A stretch of DNA of 61,174 bases from an uncultured Oscillospiraceae bacterium (GTDB taxonomy: Bacteria > Bacillota > Clostridia > Oscillospirales > Oscillospiraceae), in contig CANRHH010000012.1 in assembly GCA_947630375.1 (NCBI GenBank), forward strand, positions 1-61,174, read 5' to 3'. The position numbers and the translations under genes are program-made. The number at the start of each line of letters is the position of its first letter. Positions within the stretch are counted from its first letter, which is position 1. Below the pieces are notes generated by a model that saw nothing but the letters and a program-made list of their open reading frames with translations, did not search any database and was not told the origin of the DNA. This document shows, piece after piece, positions 1 through 7,667 of this stretch.

Positions 1-2
1 CA

Positions 3-53
3 AAAAACAACACCGGGGTACTGTTTCTTGCAGTCCTCGGTGTTGTTTTTTCT
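3..53 (+). terminator. Intrinsic terminator-like hairpin at window edge
   Basis: A 14-bp inverted repeat (AAAAAACAACACCG and its complement) brackets a loop that can itself pair, and a T run follows. It probably ends a gene upstream of the window. Being A-rich on the left and T-rich on the right, it could work in either direction. Confidence 0.75.
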
Positions 54-177
54 GGGCCGTTTTGCTACAGCCCCTTGGACAAGAATAGATTGAACGCCGA
101 AAGGGGGCTCCCGCCCCCTCTCTGCGCTCTCCCCCTGCATGTTGCTGCATGGTTCTTCTGTTTGTCTGCTGCCTAAT

Positions 178-208
178 CGAAAAACCCGCCGGATGGCGGG
201 TTTTTCGA
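178..208 (-). terminator. Terminator of the small gene at 215-427
   Basis: AAAAACCCGCC, a GGAT loop and GGCGGGTTTTT form a perfect 11-bp stem just past the stop of the minus-strand gene. The A/T flanks make it usable from both sides. Confidence 0.85.
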
Positions 209-214
209 TCCTGA

Positions 215-427
215 TTACAGGATCTTGTTGATCTCGGTCTCGATCTTTTTGGCCACGTCCTCGGGGACGATCTTCTTGCTGACCACCAGGTCAAAGATCT
301 CGCCGCAGGACTTGCTGTTGAAGAGCTTGATGGGGTACTTCATGATGTTGGGGGCGTACTGCTTGATGATAGCCACTGCCTGGGGGTTGTTGAAGCACTC
401 TTTGACGGTAAGGCTTCTGAAATTCAT
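215..427 (-). CDS. Small protein of unknown function (70 aa)
   Basis: A 70-residue protein starting MNFRSLTVKECFNN. The start at 427 is chosen because AGGAGGTG sits at ideal spacing before it; the longer reading lacks a site. The sequence looks like a compact, soluble, helical domain with no signal peptide, membrane segment or cysteine cluster (one Cys near the N-terminus, one mid-protein). It has its own sigma-A promoter and terminator, so it is a single-gene unit. I do not recognise the family. Its base composition is less GC-rich than that of its neighbours. Confidence 0.75.
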   Translation of the reverse strand: MNFRSLTVKECFNNPQAVAIIKQYAPNIMKYPIKLFNSKSCGEIFDLVVSKKIVPEDVAKKIETEINKIL

Positions 428-459
428 GGGGCACCTCCTGTATTTTTTTGGGTATTTCC

Positions 460-488
460 ATTTTATCACATCTGCGGCCTCTGTTCAA
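460..488 (-). promoter_or_regulatory. Sigma-A promoter for the 70-aa gene
   Basis: On the minus strand, -35 TTGAAC (483-488) and -10 TAAAAT (460-465) are separated by 17 bp. It lies back to back with the plus-strand promoter at 498-525. Confidence 0.7.
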
Positions 489-497
489 GAAAAACAG

Positions 498-525
498 TTG
501 CAGAAGAACGAGTCTGTGTTATACT
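498..525 (+). promoter_or_regulatory. Sigma-A promoter for the 42-aa gene
   Basis: TTGCAG (498-503), a 16-bp spacer and TATACT (520-525), about 37 bp before the start codon at 563. Confidence 0.65.
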
Positions 526-562
526 GATAGTATCCGTAATCGTCGAACAAGGAGGATCCCCT

Positions 563-691
563 ATGAAAAAGCAGCTCAGAAAATGCCTCGGCCTGCTGGC
601 GGCAGGGGCCGCCGCCCTTTTTGCCCACCTCTTTATCCGGGACCGGATGGAATACGGCTCCTCCTATAAGCGGCCCGGCCGCTGGTATTAA
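563..691 (+). CDS. Small single-pass membrane protein (42 aa), unknown function
   Basis: A 42-codon frame beginning MKKQLRKCLGLL and ending in GRWY. It has an AGGAGG site (551-556) and a good promoter upstream, which is why I call it despite its size. Basic residues at 2-7 precede a hydrophobic stretch at about 9-25, then a short polar tail, so it is probably a single-pass inner-membrane microprotein. The Cys at residue 8 is too early and poorly placed to be a convincing lipobox. Family unknown. Confidence 0.55.
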   Translation: MKKQLRKCLGLLAAGAAALFAHLFIRDRMEYGSSYKRPGRWY

Positions 692-783
692 AAAAAGACG
701 GAAAATAATCCTTCCTTCCGCCGCCGCTTTGTGCTATACTGAATTTTACCAATGCATGCACGATAGATGGGAGACAAACACAG

Positions 784-1605
784 ATGAAACGGAGATTCGT
801 TTTCTGCCTGGCTCTGCTGCTGGCGCTGGCCCTGCTGGCCGGCTGCGCCCAGCGGGCGCAGGACCAACCGGCGCCCAGCCCCACCCCGGCCGCGGCGCCC
901 AGCTCCACGCCGGAGCCCACGCCGGAACCTACGCCGGAGCCGACCCCGGAGCCGGACACCCCGGCCGCCCGGGCGGCGGCCAAGGGCCTGCCGGAGCCCC
1001 CGGACGTGGACGTGACCAGCTGGGAATTTCTGGTCGCCAACAGCTACAACAGCATCGCCGAGTATGAGATCCCCTACGGCGGTTTTGAGGGCCAGGGCTT
1101 TGATGTCCGGGCCCAGGACGCGCTGACCGCGTTTATCTACGCCGGCCGGGAGGCGGGTTACCCCATCTGGGCCGCCGTGGCCTACCGGAACTATGAATAC
1201 AACCTGAACCACTTTGCCGAGCAGGTGGCCGCGCTGGGCGCGGTGGGCGCCGCCGAGGCGAAGACGGTGTTCCACGCCCCCGGCATCACCGAGCACCAGA
1301 CCGGTTTGGCGGTGGATATCACCGACCAGCAGCAGTATTCCTGCAACTACTACGCCTTTGACAATTCCTCGATCCTGTCCTCGGACACCTATGCCTGGGC
1401 TCTGGAGCACTGTGCGGAGTACGGCTTTATCCTCCGCTATCCGGAGGGCAAGGAGGCCTATTACGGCGCCCCCTGCCAGGACGGGCATTTCCGCTATGTG
1501 GGGGTGGACGCCGCCACCTATATCATGGAGAACGATCTCTGCCTGGAGGAGTTCCTGCTCCTGTACGGGGACGACACGGTGTTCGTCCCGCCGCTGGCAG
1601 AATAA
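784..1605 (+). CDS. VanY-like M15B peptidase lipoprotein (D-Ala-D-Ala carboxypeptidase family)
   Basis: A 273-residue lipoprotein. The signal peptide ends in lipobox LAGC (Cys21), a Pro/Thr/Glu linker (PTPEP repeats, about residues 33-58) follows, then an M15B catalytic domain. The zinc-site motif E170-H171-Q-T-G-L-A-V-D178 is clear, as is the closing G-H235-F-R-Y-V-G. In the family these act on the D-Ala termini of peptidoglycan outside the cell. Odd point: the usual E-P-W-H of the second motif reads Q232-D-G-H235, so the general-base Glu three residues before the zinc His is Gln. The enzyme may be altered or inactive. It has its own upstream -10 (TATACT, 735-740) and a strong terminator. 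Confidence 0.88.
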   Translation: MKRRFVFCLALLLALALLAGCAQRAQDQPAPSPTPAAAPSSTPEPTPEPTPEPTPEPDTPAARAAAKGLPEPPDVDVTSWEFLVANSYNSIAEYEIPYGGFEGQGFDVRAQDALTAFIYAGREAGYPIWAAVAYRNYEYNLNHFAEQVAALGAVGAAEAKTVFHAPGITEHQTGLAVDITDQQQYSCNYYAFDNSSILSSDTYAWALEHCAEYGFILRYPEGKEAYYGAPCQDGHFRYVGVDAATYIMENDLCLEEFLLLYGDDTVFVPPLAE

Positions 1606-1613
1606 AATCGTTT

Positions 1614-1655
1614 AAAAAGCGGGTCCCGCAGCGTGTGAGGCGGGGCCCGCTTTTT
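1614..1655 (+). terminator. Terminator of the VanY-like gene
   Basis: AAAAAGCGGGTCCCGC pairs with GGCGGGGCCCGCTTTTT across a short loop, just after the stop at 1605. The next gene begins downstream of it. Confidence 0.85.
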
Positions 1656-1662
1656 GTCGTCT

Positions 1663-1691
1663 ATTTCTCCTCCCCGGCGCATATACTGGCA
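1663..1691 (+). promoter_or_regulatory. Possible sporulation-sigma promoter before the M14 peptidase
   Basis: CTATTT then, 13 bases on, CATATACT resembles the sigma-E/K layout (ATATT about 14 bases before CATACAAT/CATA). No sigma-A promoter fits here. A similar arrangement lies before spoIVB. Weak evidence alone. Confidence 0.3.
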
Positions 1692-1712
1692 CAGACTGAG
1701 GAGGGAAGACAG

Positions 1713-2990
1713 ATGCGGCTCTTGAAACGGGGCGGCCAGGGGCCGCCGGTACAGCTTCTGCAATTGGCTCTGAACCGGGCGGGCTACGGCCCGCTGGCGC
1801 TGGACGGAGTTTTCGGCCAGGGGACGGAGCGGGCGCTGCTCCGCTTCCAGCGGGCGCTGGGCCTGCGCCCGGACGGCGCCGCCGGGCGGGAGACCCACCG
1901 GGCCCTGCTGCCCTGGTATACGGGCTATGCCGCCGTCCGGCTCCGGCATGGGGACAGCCTCCGGTCCGTATCCGGGCGCTTTGGCAGCTCGGAGGCGGCC
2001 GTCCTGACCGCCAACCCCTGGCTTTCGCCCCGGGAGCTGCCCTTTGGGGCCAGGATCACCGTGCCCCTGGGCTTTCCGGTGGTGCCCACAAACATCGCGT
2101 ACTGCTCCGAACTGACGGCCTTCTGTGTCCGGGGCCTGGCGGCCCGCTACCCCTTTCTCCGGGCCGGAGAGATTGGCAGAAGCGTCCTGGGCCGGCCCCT
2201 CTGGTCCCTCACCCTGGGCAGCGGGGACAACCGGGTGGCCTACAACGGCGGCCACCACGCCAATGAGTGGATCACCGTGCCGCTGCTGCTGCACTTCGCC
2301 GAGGAGCTGGCCCAGGCCTGCGCCGGCGGACGGGAGCTGTTCGGCGTCAACGCCCGGGAGATCCTGGACTACACCACCCTCTGCCTGATCCCGGCGGTAA
2401 ACCCGGACGGCATGGACCTGGTCACCGGGGCCTTAGAGGACCGGGAGGCCCTGGCCGCCGCCCGGGCCATAGCCGCGGATCACCCCCAGTTTCCCTTCCC
2501 CTCCGGCTGGAAGGCCAACATCCGGGGCATAGACCTGAACCTGCAATACCCGGCCCTGTGGGAGCAGGCCCGGGAAAACAAGAGGACGGCGGGGATCGAC
2601 TCCCCGGCCCCGGCGGATTTCCCCGGCTTCGGCCCCCTGTCCGCCCCGGAGAGCCGGGCCCTCTATGCCTTTACCCTGGCCTTCGACCCGGCGCTGACGC
2701 TGGCCTATCACAGTCAGGGAGAGGTCCTGTATTGGAAATTTCTGGATTTTATGCCGCCTAAGAGCCGGGATATCGGGGAGGCCTTTGCCCAGGCCTCCGG
2801 CTACGCGCTGGAGGAGACGCCCTTCGCCTCGGGTTTCGCCGGGTATAAAGACTGGTTTATCCAGGATTTTGACCGGCCGGGCTACACAGTGGAGGTGGGG
2901 CTGGGGCAAAACCCACTGCCTTTGACGGACTTCGATCTGATCTACGAGCGCAACCGGGGGATTTTGACCCTGGGGATGCTGCTGACATAA
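1713..2990 (+). CDS. Peptidoglycan-binding/LysM M14 carboxypeptidase (gamma-D-glutamyl-diaminopimelate endopeptidase-like)
   Basis: A 425-residue protein. The start at 1713 has GAGGAGGG at good spacing; the open frame runs on to 1635 without a site. Order: peptidoglycan_binding_1 repeat (about residues 5-62), LysM (about 70-113), then a zinc M14 carboxypeptidase domain (about 120-425). Zinc ligands are H182 and E185 in HHANEW and H333 in AYHSQG; the catalytic Glu is E394 in YTVEVGLG. This matches the gamma-D-Glu-diamino-acid endopeptidases that trim muropeptides, often in spore cortex or recycling. No signal peptide is visible, which fits a mother-cell or forespore role. It is a single-gene unit ending at a two-way terminator. 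Confidence 0.88.
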   Translation: MRLLKRGGQGPPVQLLQLALNRAGYGPLALDGVFGQGTERALLRFQRALGLRPDGAAGRETHRALLPWYTGYAAVRLRHGDSLRSVSGRFGSSEAAVLTANPWLSPRELPFGARITVPLGFPVVPTNIAYCSELTAFCVRGLAARYPFLRAGEIGRSVLGRPLWSLTLGSGDNRVAYNGGHHANEWITVPLLLHFAEELAQACAGGRELFGVNAREILDYTTLCLIPAVNPDGMDLVTGALEDREALAAARAIAADHPQFPFPSGWKANIRGIDLNLQYPALWEQARENKRTAGIDSPAPADFPGFGPLSAPESRALYAFTLAFDPALTLAYHSQGEVLYWKFLDFMPPKSRDIGEAFAQASGYALEETPFASGFAGYKDWFIQDFDRPGYTVEVGLGQNPLPLTDFDLIYERNRGILTLGMLLT

Positions 2991-2995
2991 AAATC

Positions 2996-3031
2996 GCCGC
3001 CGGACATATGCCCGGCGGCAAGTGCTTTTTT
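2996..3031. terminator. Two-way terminator between the M14 peptidase and mscL
   Basis: GCCGCCGG and CCGGCGGC pair around ACATATGC, with a T run at 3025-3031. It lies between the convergent ends of the M14 gene and mscL. Confidence 0.75.
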
Positions 3032-3497
3032 ATGATTGCTTTTCCTGTTTTTTCAGCTCTTCCAAAATCTGGGTGAGCAGCTCTTCGGCGGTGGGCGCCG
3101 GGGGGACCTCCTCCGCGGCCTCGGCGGCCGCCTCTTCTTCCGCTTTCCGCTCCAGCAGGTTGTGGGCCTTGTTGATGCCCTTGATGAGCAGGAACACCAC
3201 CAGGGCGATCAGCAGAAAGTCGATGATGGTGCCGAGAAAGGTGCCGAAGCCCAGGACGATGGCCTCTGTGGCCACCGTGCCGTCCGGGGCTAAGGTCTCC
3301 GGCCGGACCACTACATTCAGTACGCTCATATCCCGGCTGCCGCAGATCCAGCTGATAAAGGGCATGAGCAGGTCGTTGACCAGAGAGGTGCTGATCTTGC
3401 CGAAGGCGCCGCCGATGATGACGCCGATGGCCATATCCAGCACGTTCCCGCGCATGACGAAGGTTTTAAATTCCTCGATAAAACCGTTCTTTTTCAT
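3030..3497 (-). CDS. mscL: Large-conductance mechanosensitive channel MscL
   Basis: A 155-residue membrane protein beginning MKKNGFIEEFKTFVMRGN. It has the MscL N-terminal amphipathic helix, a first membrane helix with the glycine-rich pore lining (DMAIGVIIGGAFGKI), a periplasmic-side loop, a second membrane helix (about 85-110) and a charged C-terminal bundle. MscL opens under membrane tension to release solutes during hypo-osmotic shock. The Ala/Glu-rich C-terminal tail is slightly longer than usual. An AAGGAG site precedes the start. It is last in the parA-parB-serS-mscL minus-strand cluster. Confidence 0.95.
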   Translation of the reverse strand: MKKNGFIEEFKTFVMRGNVLDMAIGVIIGGAFGKISTSLVNDLLMPFISWICGSRDMSVLNVVVRPETLAPDGTVATEAIVLGFGTFLGTIIDFLLIALVVFLLIKGINKAHNLLERKAEEEAAAEAAEEVPPAPTAEELLTQILEELKKQEKQS

Positions 3498-3516
3498 GGT
3501 TTTCTCCTTCTCTCTC

Positions 3517-4821
3517 TTATTTTTTCGGGATCAGCCGCTCCGTTCCGCCCATATAGGGCCGGAGCACCGGGGGGATGGTGACGCTGCCATCGGCCTGGAG
3601 ATGATTTTCCAGGAAGGCGATGAGCATCCGGGGCGGGGCCGCCACGGTGTTATTGAGGGTGTGGGGCAGATAGCGCTTGCCGTCCGCGCCCTTGACCCGC
3701 ATCCGCAGCCGCCGGGCCTGGGCGTCGCCCAGGTTGGAGCAGGAGCAGACCTCGAAATATTTCTTCTGCCGGGGGGACCAGGCCTCAATGTCGCAGGACT
3801 TGACCTTCAGGTCCGCCAGGTCGCCGGAGCAGCACTCCAGCTGCCGCACGGGGATCTCCATGCTCCGGAACAGCTCCACCGAGTAGCGCCACATCTTCTC
3901 ATACCAGGCCATGGAGTCCTCCGGCCTGCAGACCACGATCATCTCCTGCTTTTCAAACTGGTGGATCCGGTAAACGCCCCGCTCCTCGATGCCGTGGGCG
4001 CCTTTTTCCTTGCGGAAGCAGGGGGAATAGCTGGTGAGGGTCAGGGGCAGACTCTCCTCCGGGAGCATCTGATCGATGAAACGGCCGATCATGGAGTGCT
4101 CCGAGGTGCCGATCAGGTACAGGTCCTCCCCTTCGATCTTGTACATCATGGCGTCCATGTCCGTCTGGCTCATGACGCCCTCCACCACGTTGCCATGGAT
4201 CATGAAGGGGGGAATGCAGTAGGTAAATCCCTTGTTGATCATAAAGTCCCGGGCATAGGCCAGCACCGCCGAGTGCAGCCGGGCCACATCCCCCAGCAGA
4301 TAGTAAAACCCGTTGCCGGAGACCCGGCCCGCCGCGTCCATGTCGATGCCGCCGAAGCTGGCCATAATGTCCGTGTGATAGGGGATCTCAAAGTCCGGCA
4401 CCGCCGGCTCTCCAAAGCGCTGGACCTCCACATTGGCGCTGTCGTCCGGCCCGATGGGCACCGAGGGGTCGATGATGTTGGGGATCTGGAGCATCACGGC
4501 GTGGAGCTGCCGGGCATACTCGTCCTCTAATTTCTCCAGCTCCGCCATCCGCTCCGCCTTGGCCGTGACCTGGGCCTTGACGGCCTCAGCCTCGGCGGCC
4601 TTGGAGGGGTCCTTCTTGGCCTGGCCCATCAGCATGCCGATCTGCTTGGAGAGCTTGTTCCGCTCCGCCCGCAGGCCGTCCGCCTCGGTGAGGGCCGCCC
4701 GGTAGGCCGCGTCCAGGCGCAGGGCCTCGTCCACTAAGGGCAGGCGCTTGTCCTGGAACTTCTTTTTGATGTTCTCCCGGACCAGATCCGGGTTCTCCCG
4801 GACAAATTTCATATCCAGCAT
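3517..4821 (-). CDS. serS: Seryl-tRNA synthetase
   Basis: A 434-residue class II synthetase of normal length. The N-terminal coiled-coil tRNA-binding arm spans about residues 30-100 (EADGLRAERNKLSKQIG region). The catalytic core has motif 2 around VYRIHQFEKQEM and motif 3 around TIPPVLRPYMGG. It charges tRNA-Ser, and tRNA-Sec if present. The Shine-Dalgarno AAGGAGG overlaps the end of parB, so the two are translated from one message. No T-box leader is present, and the gap to parB is only 13 bases. Linkage to parAB at the origin is seen in several Clostridia. Confidence 0.97.
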   Translation of the reverse strand: MLDMKFVRENPDLVRENIKKKFQDKRLPLVDEALRLDAAYRAALTEADGLRAERNKLSKQIGMLMGQAKKDPSKAAEAEAVKAQVTAKAERMAELEKLEDEYARQLHAVMLQIPNIIDPSVPIGPDDSANVEVQRFGEPAVPDFEIPYHTDIMASFGGIDMDAAGRVSGNGFYYLLGDVARLHSAVLAYARDFMINKGFTYCIPPFMIHGNVVEGVMSQTDMDAMMYKIEGEDLYLIGTSEHSMIGRFIDQMLPEESLPLTLTSYSPCFRKEKGAHGIEERGVYRIHQFEKQEMIVVCRPEDSMAWYEKMWRYSVELFRSMEIPVRQLECCSGDLADLKVKSCDIEAWSPRQKKYFEVCSCSNLGDAQARRLRMRVKGADGKRYLPHTLNNTVAAPPRMLIAFLENHLQADGSVTIPPVLRPYMGGTERLIPKK

Positions 4822-4834
4822 GGGTTTTTCCTCC

Positions 4835-5710
4835 TTATTCTTCGCCTTTCAGCGTCCTCAGCATGCCGATCAGGACCTCCCGGTCGTCGGCGCCGTAAAA
4901 TTCCAGCTCGATCTTCCCCGTGCGGCGGCCGTCCGTCAGGCGGACTTTCCGGCCCAAAAGCCGGGTCAGCTCCTCGGAGACCTCCTTGGCGTAATCCACC
5001 CGGACGCCGGGCTCTGCCTGGGGCTCCGCCTGCTCCTTTTGGAGCCGGGCCGCCAGCAGCTCCGTCCGGCGCACAGAGAGGTTCTTTTCCACTACCTGCC
5101 GGGCCGCCGCCAGCTGGATCCGTTCCTCGGTCAGGGGCACTAAGGCCCGGGCGTGCCCCGCAGAGAGACTGCCGTCCTCCACCAAACGCAGCACCGCCGG
5201 GCTCAGGCTCAAAAGCCGCAGGGCGTTGCTCACCGCCGGGCGGGAGCGGCCCACGCTCCGGGCCGCCTCCTCCTGAGTCAGGCCATAGTCCTCTATGAGG
5301 GTCTTGTAGCCTCTGGCCTCCTCGATGGGGTTCAGATCCTCCCTCTGGAGATTTTCCACCAAGGCCAGCTCCGCCGTGCGCCGGTCGTCCGCCTGGATCA
5401 CCCGGACGGGGATCTCCCGCAGGCCCGCCAAACGGGAGGCCCGCCAGCGCCGCTCGCCGGCGATGATCTGATAATAGCCGCTGTCCAGCCTGCGGACCAC
5501 CACCGGCTGGATCAACCCATATTGGGCGATGGATTCCGCCAGCTCCTGAAGAGCCGTCTCGTCAAAGCGCTCCCGGGGCTGGTCTTTTCGGGGCTCCACC
5601 TTGCCGATAGGCAGGGTCAGCAGCTCCTCGTCCTGTTCCTCCTCCAGGCCGCCGGCCCCGAACAGGGCGTCCAGGCCCAGGCCCAGGCCCTTTTTTTCCT
5701 TTGCCGCCAT
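4835..5710 (-). CDS. parB: Chromosome-partitioning protein ParB/Spo0J
   Basis: A 291-residue ParB. The N-terminal CTP-binding domain carries the GERRWRASRLAGL box and NLQREDLNPIEEARGY. The central helix-turn-helix (about 125-160, LTQEEAARSVGRSRPAVSNALRLL) recognises parS, and a C-terminal dimerisation domain follows. ParB loads on parS, spreads as a clamp and recruits ParA and SMC to segregate the origin. It starts ten bases after the parA stop with a perfect AAGGAGG. The cognate parS pair is at 6561-6603. Confidence 0.96.
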   Translation of the reverse strand: MAAKEKKGLGLGLDALFGAGGLEEEQDEELLTLPIGKVEPRKDQPRERFDETALQELAESIAQYGLIQPVVVRRLDSGYYQIIAGERRWRASRLAGLREIPVRVIQADDRRTAELALVENLQREDLNPIEEARGYKTLIEDYGLTQEEAARSVGRSRPAVSNALRLLSLSPAVLRLVEDGSLSAGHARALVPLTEERIQLAAARQVVEKNLSVRRTELLAARLQKEQAEPQAEPGVRVDYAKEVSEELTRLLGRKVRLTDGRRTGKIELEFYGADDREVLIGMLRTLKGEE

Positions 5711-5720
5711 ATTTTCCTCC

Positions 5721-6479
5721 TTATTGCTCGCACCGGGCCGCGAACTCGGCCGCCAGCGCCATATAGGCCCTGCTGCCCTTGTTGCCCCGGTCGTACACCA
5801 CGCCGGGCAGGCCGTGGCTGGGCGCCTCGGAAAGCCGCACGCTCCGGGGGATCACCGTCTCATAGACCTTGCTGCCCAGGACCCGGCGCAGCTCGCCGGC
5901 CACCTGGGTGGTCAGATTGGCCCGGGCGTCGTACATGGTGAGGACGATGCCCTCCACCTGGAGCCGCCGGTTCAGCCGCCGGCTGCACATTTTGATGCTG
6001 GTCATCAGGTCCGCGATCCCCTCCAGGGCATAATACTCGCACTGCATGGGCACCAGCACGCTGTCCGCCGCCACCAGGGCGTTGACGGTCAGCAGCTCTA
6101 AGGAGGGCGGACAGTCGATCAGAATATAGTCATAGTCGCTGTAGAGGGGCAGCAGGGCGTTTTTCATCACGTACTCCCGGCCCTCCACGCCGATGAGCTC
6201 CACGGAGGCCGCGGCCAGTTCCTTACCGGTGGGGATCAGGTCCCCGTACCGGGTATGTACCACACAGTCCACCGCCTGGGCCCCGTTGATCATCATGTCA
6301 TAGGCGTTGGGCCGCCGGGTTTTCGGCACGCCTATGCCGGAGCTGGCGTTTCCCTGGGGATCTCCGTCCAGCAGCAGGATCCGCCGGCCGGACAGATGCA
6401 GCGCCGCGCAGAGATTGACGCAGGTGGTGGTCTTCCCTACGCCGCCTTTTTGGTTTGCCACCGCGATGATCCTTGCCAT
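5721..6479 (-). CDS. parA: Chromosome-partitioning ATPase ParA/Soj
   Basis: A 252-residue MinD/ParA-type ATPase with the deviant Walker A KGGVGKTTT near the N-terminus, then DGDPQGNASSG and the Walker B region YILIDCPPS. The start at 6479 (MARIIAVANQKGG) is chosen for its GGAGGG site; the upstream extension reads poorly. ParA works with ParB-parS in origin segregation, and in B. subtilis Soj also controls DnaA. First gene of the parA-parB-serS-mscL unit, driven by the promoter at 6518-6546. Confidence 0.96.
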   Translation of the reverse strand: MARIIAVANQKGGVGKTTTCVNLCAALHLSGRRILLLDGDPQGNASSGIGVPKTRRPNAYDMMINGAQAVDCVVHTRYGDLIPTGKELAAASVELIGVEGREYVMKNALLPLYSDYDYILIDCPPSLELLTVNALVAADSVLVPMQCEYYALEGIADLMTSIKMCSRRLNRRLQVEGIVLTMYDARANLTTQVAGELRRVLGSKVYETVIPRSVRLSEAPSHGLPGVVYDRGNKGSRAYMALAAEFAARCEQ

Positions 6480-6517
6480 TTTGTCCCTCCGCTCCGTCCT
6501 TTTTCCGGACACAGCGT

Positions 6518-6546
6518 ATTATATCAGCTTGCTTCGCTCTTTTCAA
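6518..6546 (-). promoter_or_regulatory. Sigma-A promoter of the parA-parB operon
   Basis: On the minus strand, -35 TTGAAA (6541-6546), 17 bp, -10 TATAAT (6518-6523). The parS palindrome starts 15 bp upstream of the -35, so spreading ParB could repress it. Confidence 0.85.
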
Positions 6547-6560
6547 TGGGGAGTTTTCGA

Positions 6561-6576
6561 TGTTTCACGTGAAACG
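6561..6576. promoter_or_regulatory. parS site 1
   Basis: TGTTTCACGTGAAACG matches the 16-bp Firmicutes parS consensus (TGTTNCACGTGAAACA) at all but the last base. It is the left arm of a 43-bp palindrome. Confidence 0.93.
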
Positions 6577-6587
6577 GCGCAGAGCGC

Positions 6588-6603
6588 CGTTTCACGTGAA
6601 ACA
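6588..6603. promoter_or_regulatory. parS site 2, inverted copy
   Basis: CGTTTCACGTGAAACA, the mirror image of site 1. Together, 6561-6580 and 6584-6603 make a perfect 20-bp inverted repeat around AGA. Confidence 0.93.
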
Positions 6604-6614
6604 ATTTTCGGCCG

Positions 6615-7466
6615 TTATCCCACCAGCATGTCGATGTCCGCCACGGTGAGGCCCTCGTGGAGGGCCAGGTTCACCCCGTAGCCGATGAGCTTCCCGGCGG
6701 CCCGGACGGCGCTGTCTATGTTCCGGGGCGTCACGAACATGGAGGACAGCTCCGGCCGGTCGGAGAGGTTGGCCGCGTCGATCACCGTGGGGACGCCGAT
6801 GGCCACCACCGGCACCCCCAAGGTCTCCCGGTTCAGGGCCTGCCGGTCGTTGCCCACGCCGGAGCCGGGGGAGATCCCGCTGCTGCACACCTGGACCGTC
6901 CGGCACAGACGGGAGACCTGGGCCCCGGCCAGGGCGTCGATGGCCAGCACCAGTTGGGGCCGCAGCTCCCGGCACAGGGTCCGCACCTGCCGGGCGCTCT
7001 CCAGGCCCGTGGTCCCCAGGACCCCCGTCCGGCACAGGACCGTGGAGCGAAAGCCCGCGAAGGTCTCCGGGTCGCTCCGCTTCAGATGCCGGGTCACCAG
7101 GATGTTGGAGGCGGCCAGGGGGCCGACGGCGTCCGGGGTGATGTCCGGGTTGCCCAGGGCCGCGACAAAGGCCAGAGAGACCTCCTGCATACAGGCGCAG
7201 CGGCGGATCAGCTCCGCCACCGCCTCCGCCGCCCGGGGGAAGTCCTCCGTGCCCCGGTCGAAGCGGTCAGCCAGCTCTAAGGTGAAATAGCGCCCCACCG
7301 GCTTGCCCAGGGCCGCGGCCCCCTCCCGGTTCAGGATCTCCACCCCGGTCACCGGCAGGCCCTCCAGCCGCTCCTCCCAGGCCCGGACGCCGGGCAGTTC
7401 TTTTTTCTTCTCCTGTCCGCCGCCCAGCGCCTCGCTGGCCAGGTCAGTTCTTCCAGTTATTACCAT
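6615..7466 (-). CDS. gpr: Germination protease GPR (spore SASP endopeptidase)
   Basis: A 283-residue GPR-family protein (A25 peptidase). Characteristic stretches are ITGRTDLASEA at the N-terminus, VGRYFTLEL, NPDITPDAVGPLAA, CRELRPQLVLAIDALA, CRTVQVCSSGISPGSGVGN and VVAIGVPTVIDA. The protein is made as a zymogen in the forespore and degrades small acid-soluble spore proteins at germination. I start at 7466 (MVITGRTDL) with GGAGGG about 12 bases ahead; a start at 7533 would add 22 residues unlike the family. A GGGAAAAATA box (about 7510-7520 read on the minus strand) fits the sigma-F/G -10 pattern GGnnAnAnT, weakly. Confidence 0.93.
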   Translation of the reverse strand: MVITGRTDLASEALGGGQEKKKELPGVRAWEERLEGLPVTGVEILNREGAAALGKPVGRYFTLELADRFDRGTEDFPRAAEAVAELIRRCACMQEVSLAFVAALGNPDITPDAVGPLAASNILVTRHLKRSDPETFAGFRSTVLCRTGVLGTTGLESARQVRTLCRELRPQLVLAIDALAGAQVSRLCRTVQVCSSGISPGSGVGNDRQALNRETLGVPVVAIGVPTVIDAANLSDRPELSSMFVTPRNIDSAVRAAGKLIGYGVNLALHEGLTVADIDMLVG

Positions 7467-7546
7467 ATTTTGGCTTTTCCCTCCGCGCTCTTCAAGATGT
7501 TGTATATTTTTCCCGCCAAAAGGGGCTTCCATAACAAGGCGGAAAA

Positions 7547-7578
7547 TTTTCAGAAAAAAGCGGGCCTTTTTCTGAAAA
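7547..7578. repeat. 12-bp perfect inverted repeat between gpr and rpsT
   Basis: TTTTCAGAAAAA, an 8-base loop (AGCGGGCC) and TTTTTCTGAAAA. It sits between the divergent genes, 6 bp upstream of the rpsT -35. It could be an operator or an RNA hairpin in the gpr leader; function unknown. Confidence 0.6.
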
Positions 7579-7584
7579 AAACGC

Positions 7585-7613
7585 TTGATTTTTGGCCTTT
7601 CCTTTGCTATAAT
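7585..7613 (+). promoter_or_regulatory. Sigma-A promoter of rpsT
   Basis: TTGATT (7585-7590), 17 bp, perfect TATAAT (7608-7613), with a roughly 45-base leader. Confidence 0.88.
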
Positions 7614-7667
7614 CACAAAATGCGAGTCACTGTAGACTCAATTTTATAGGAGGAGGTGGCAAGAAGC

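Noticed and set aside
103-120. AGGGGGC-TCCC-GCCCCCT hairpin in the 54-178 gap
   Set aside because: No T run and no gene end nearby; kept out as a terminator.
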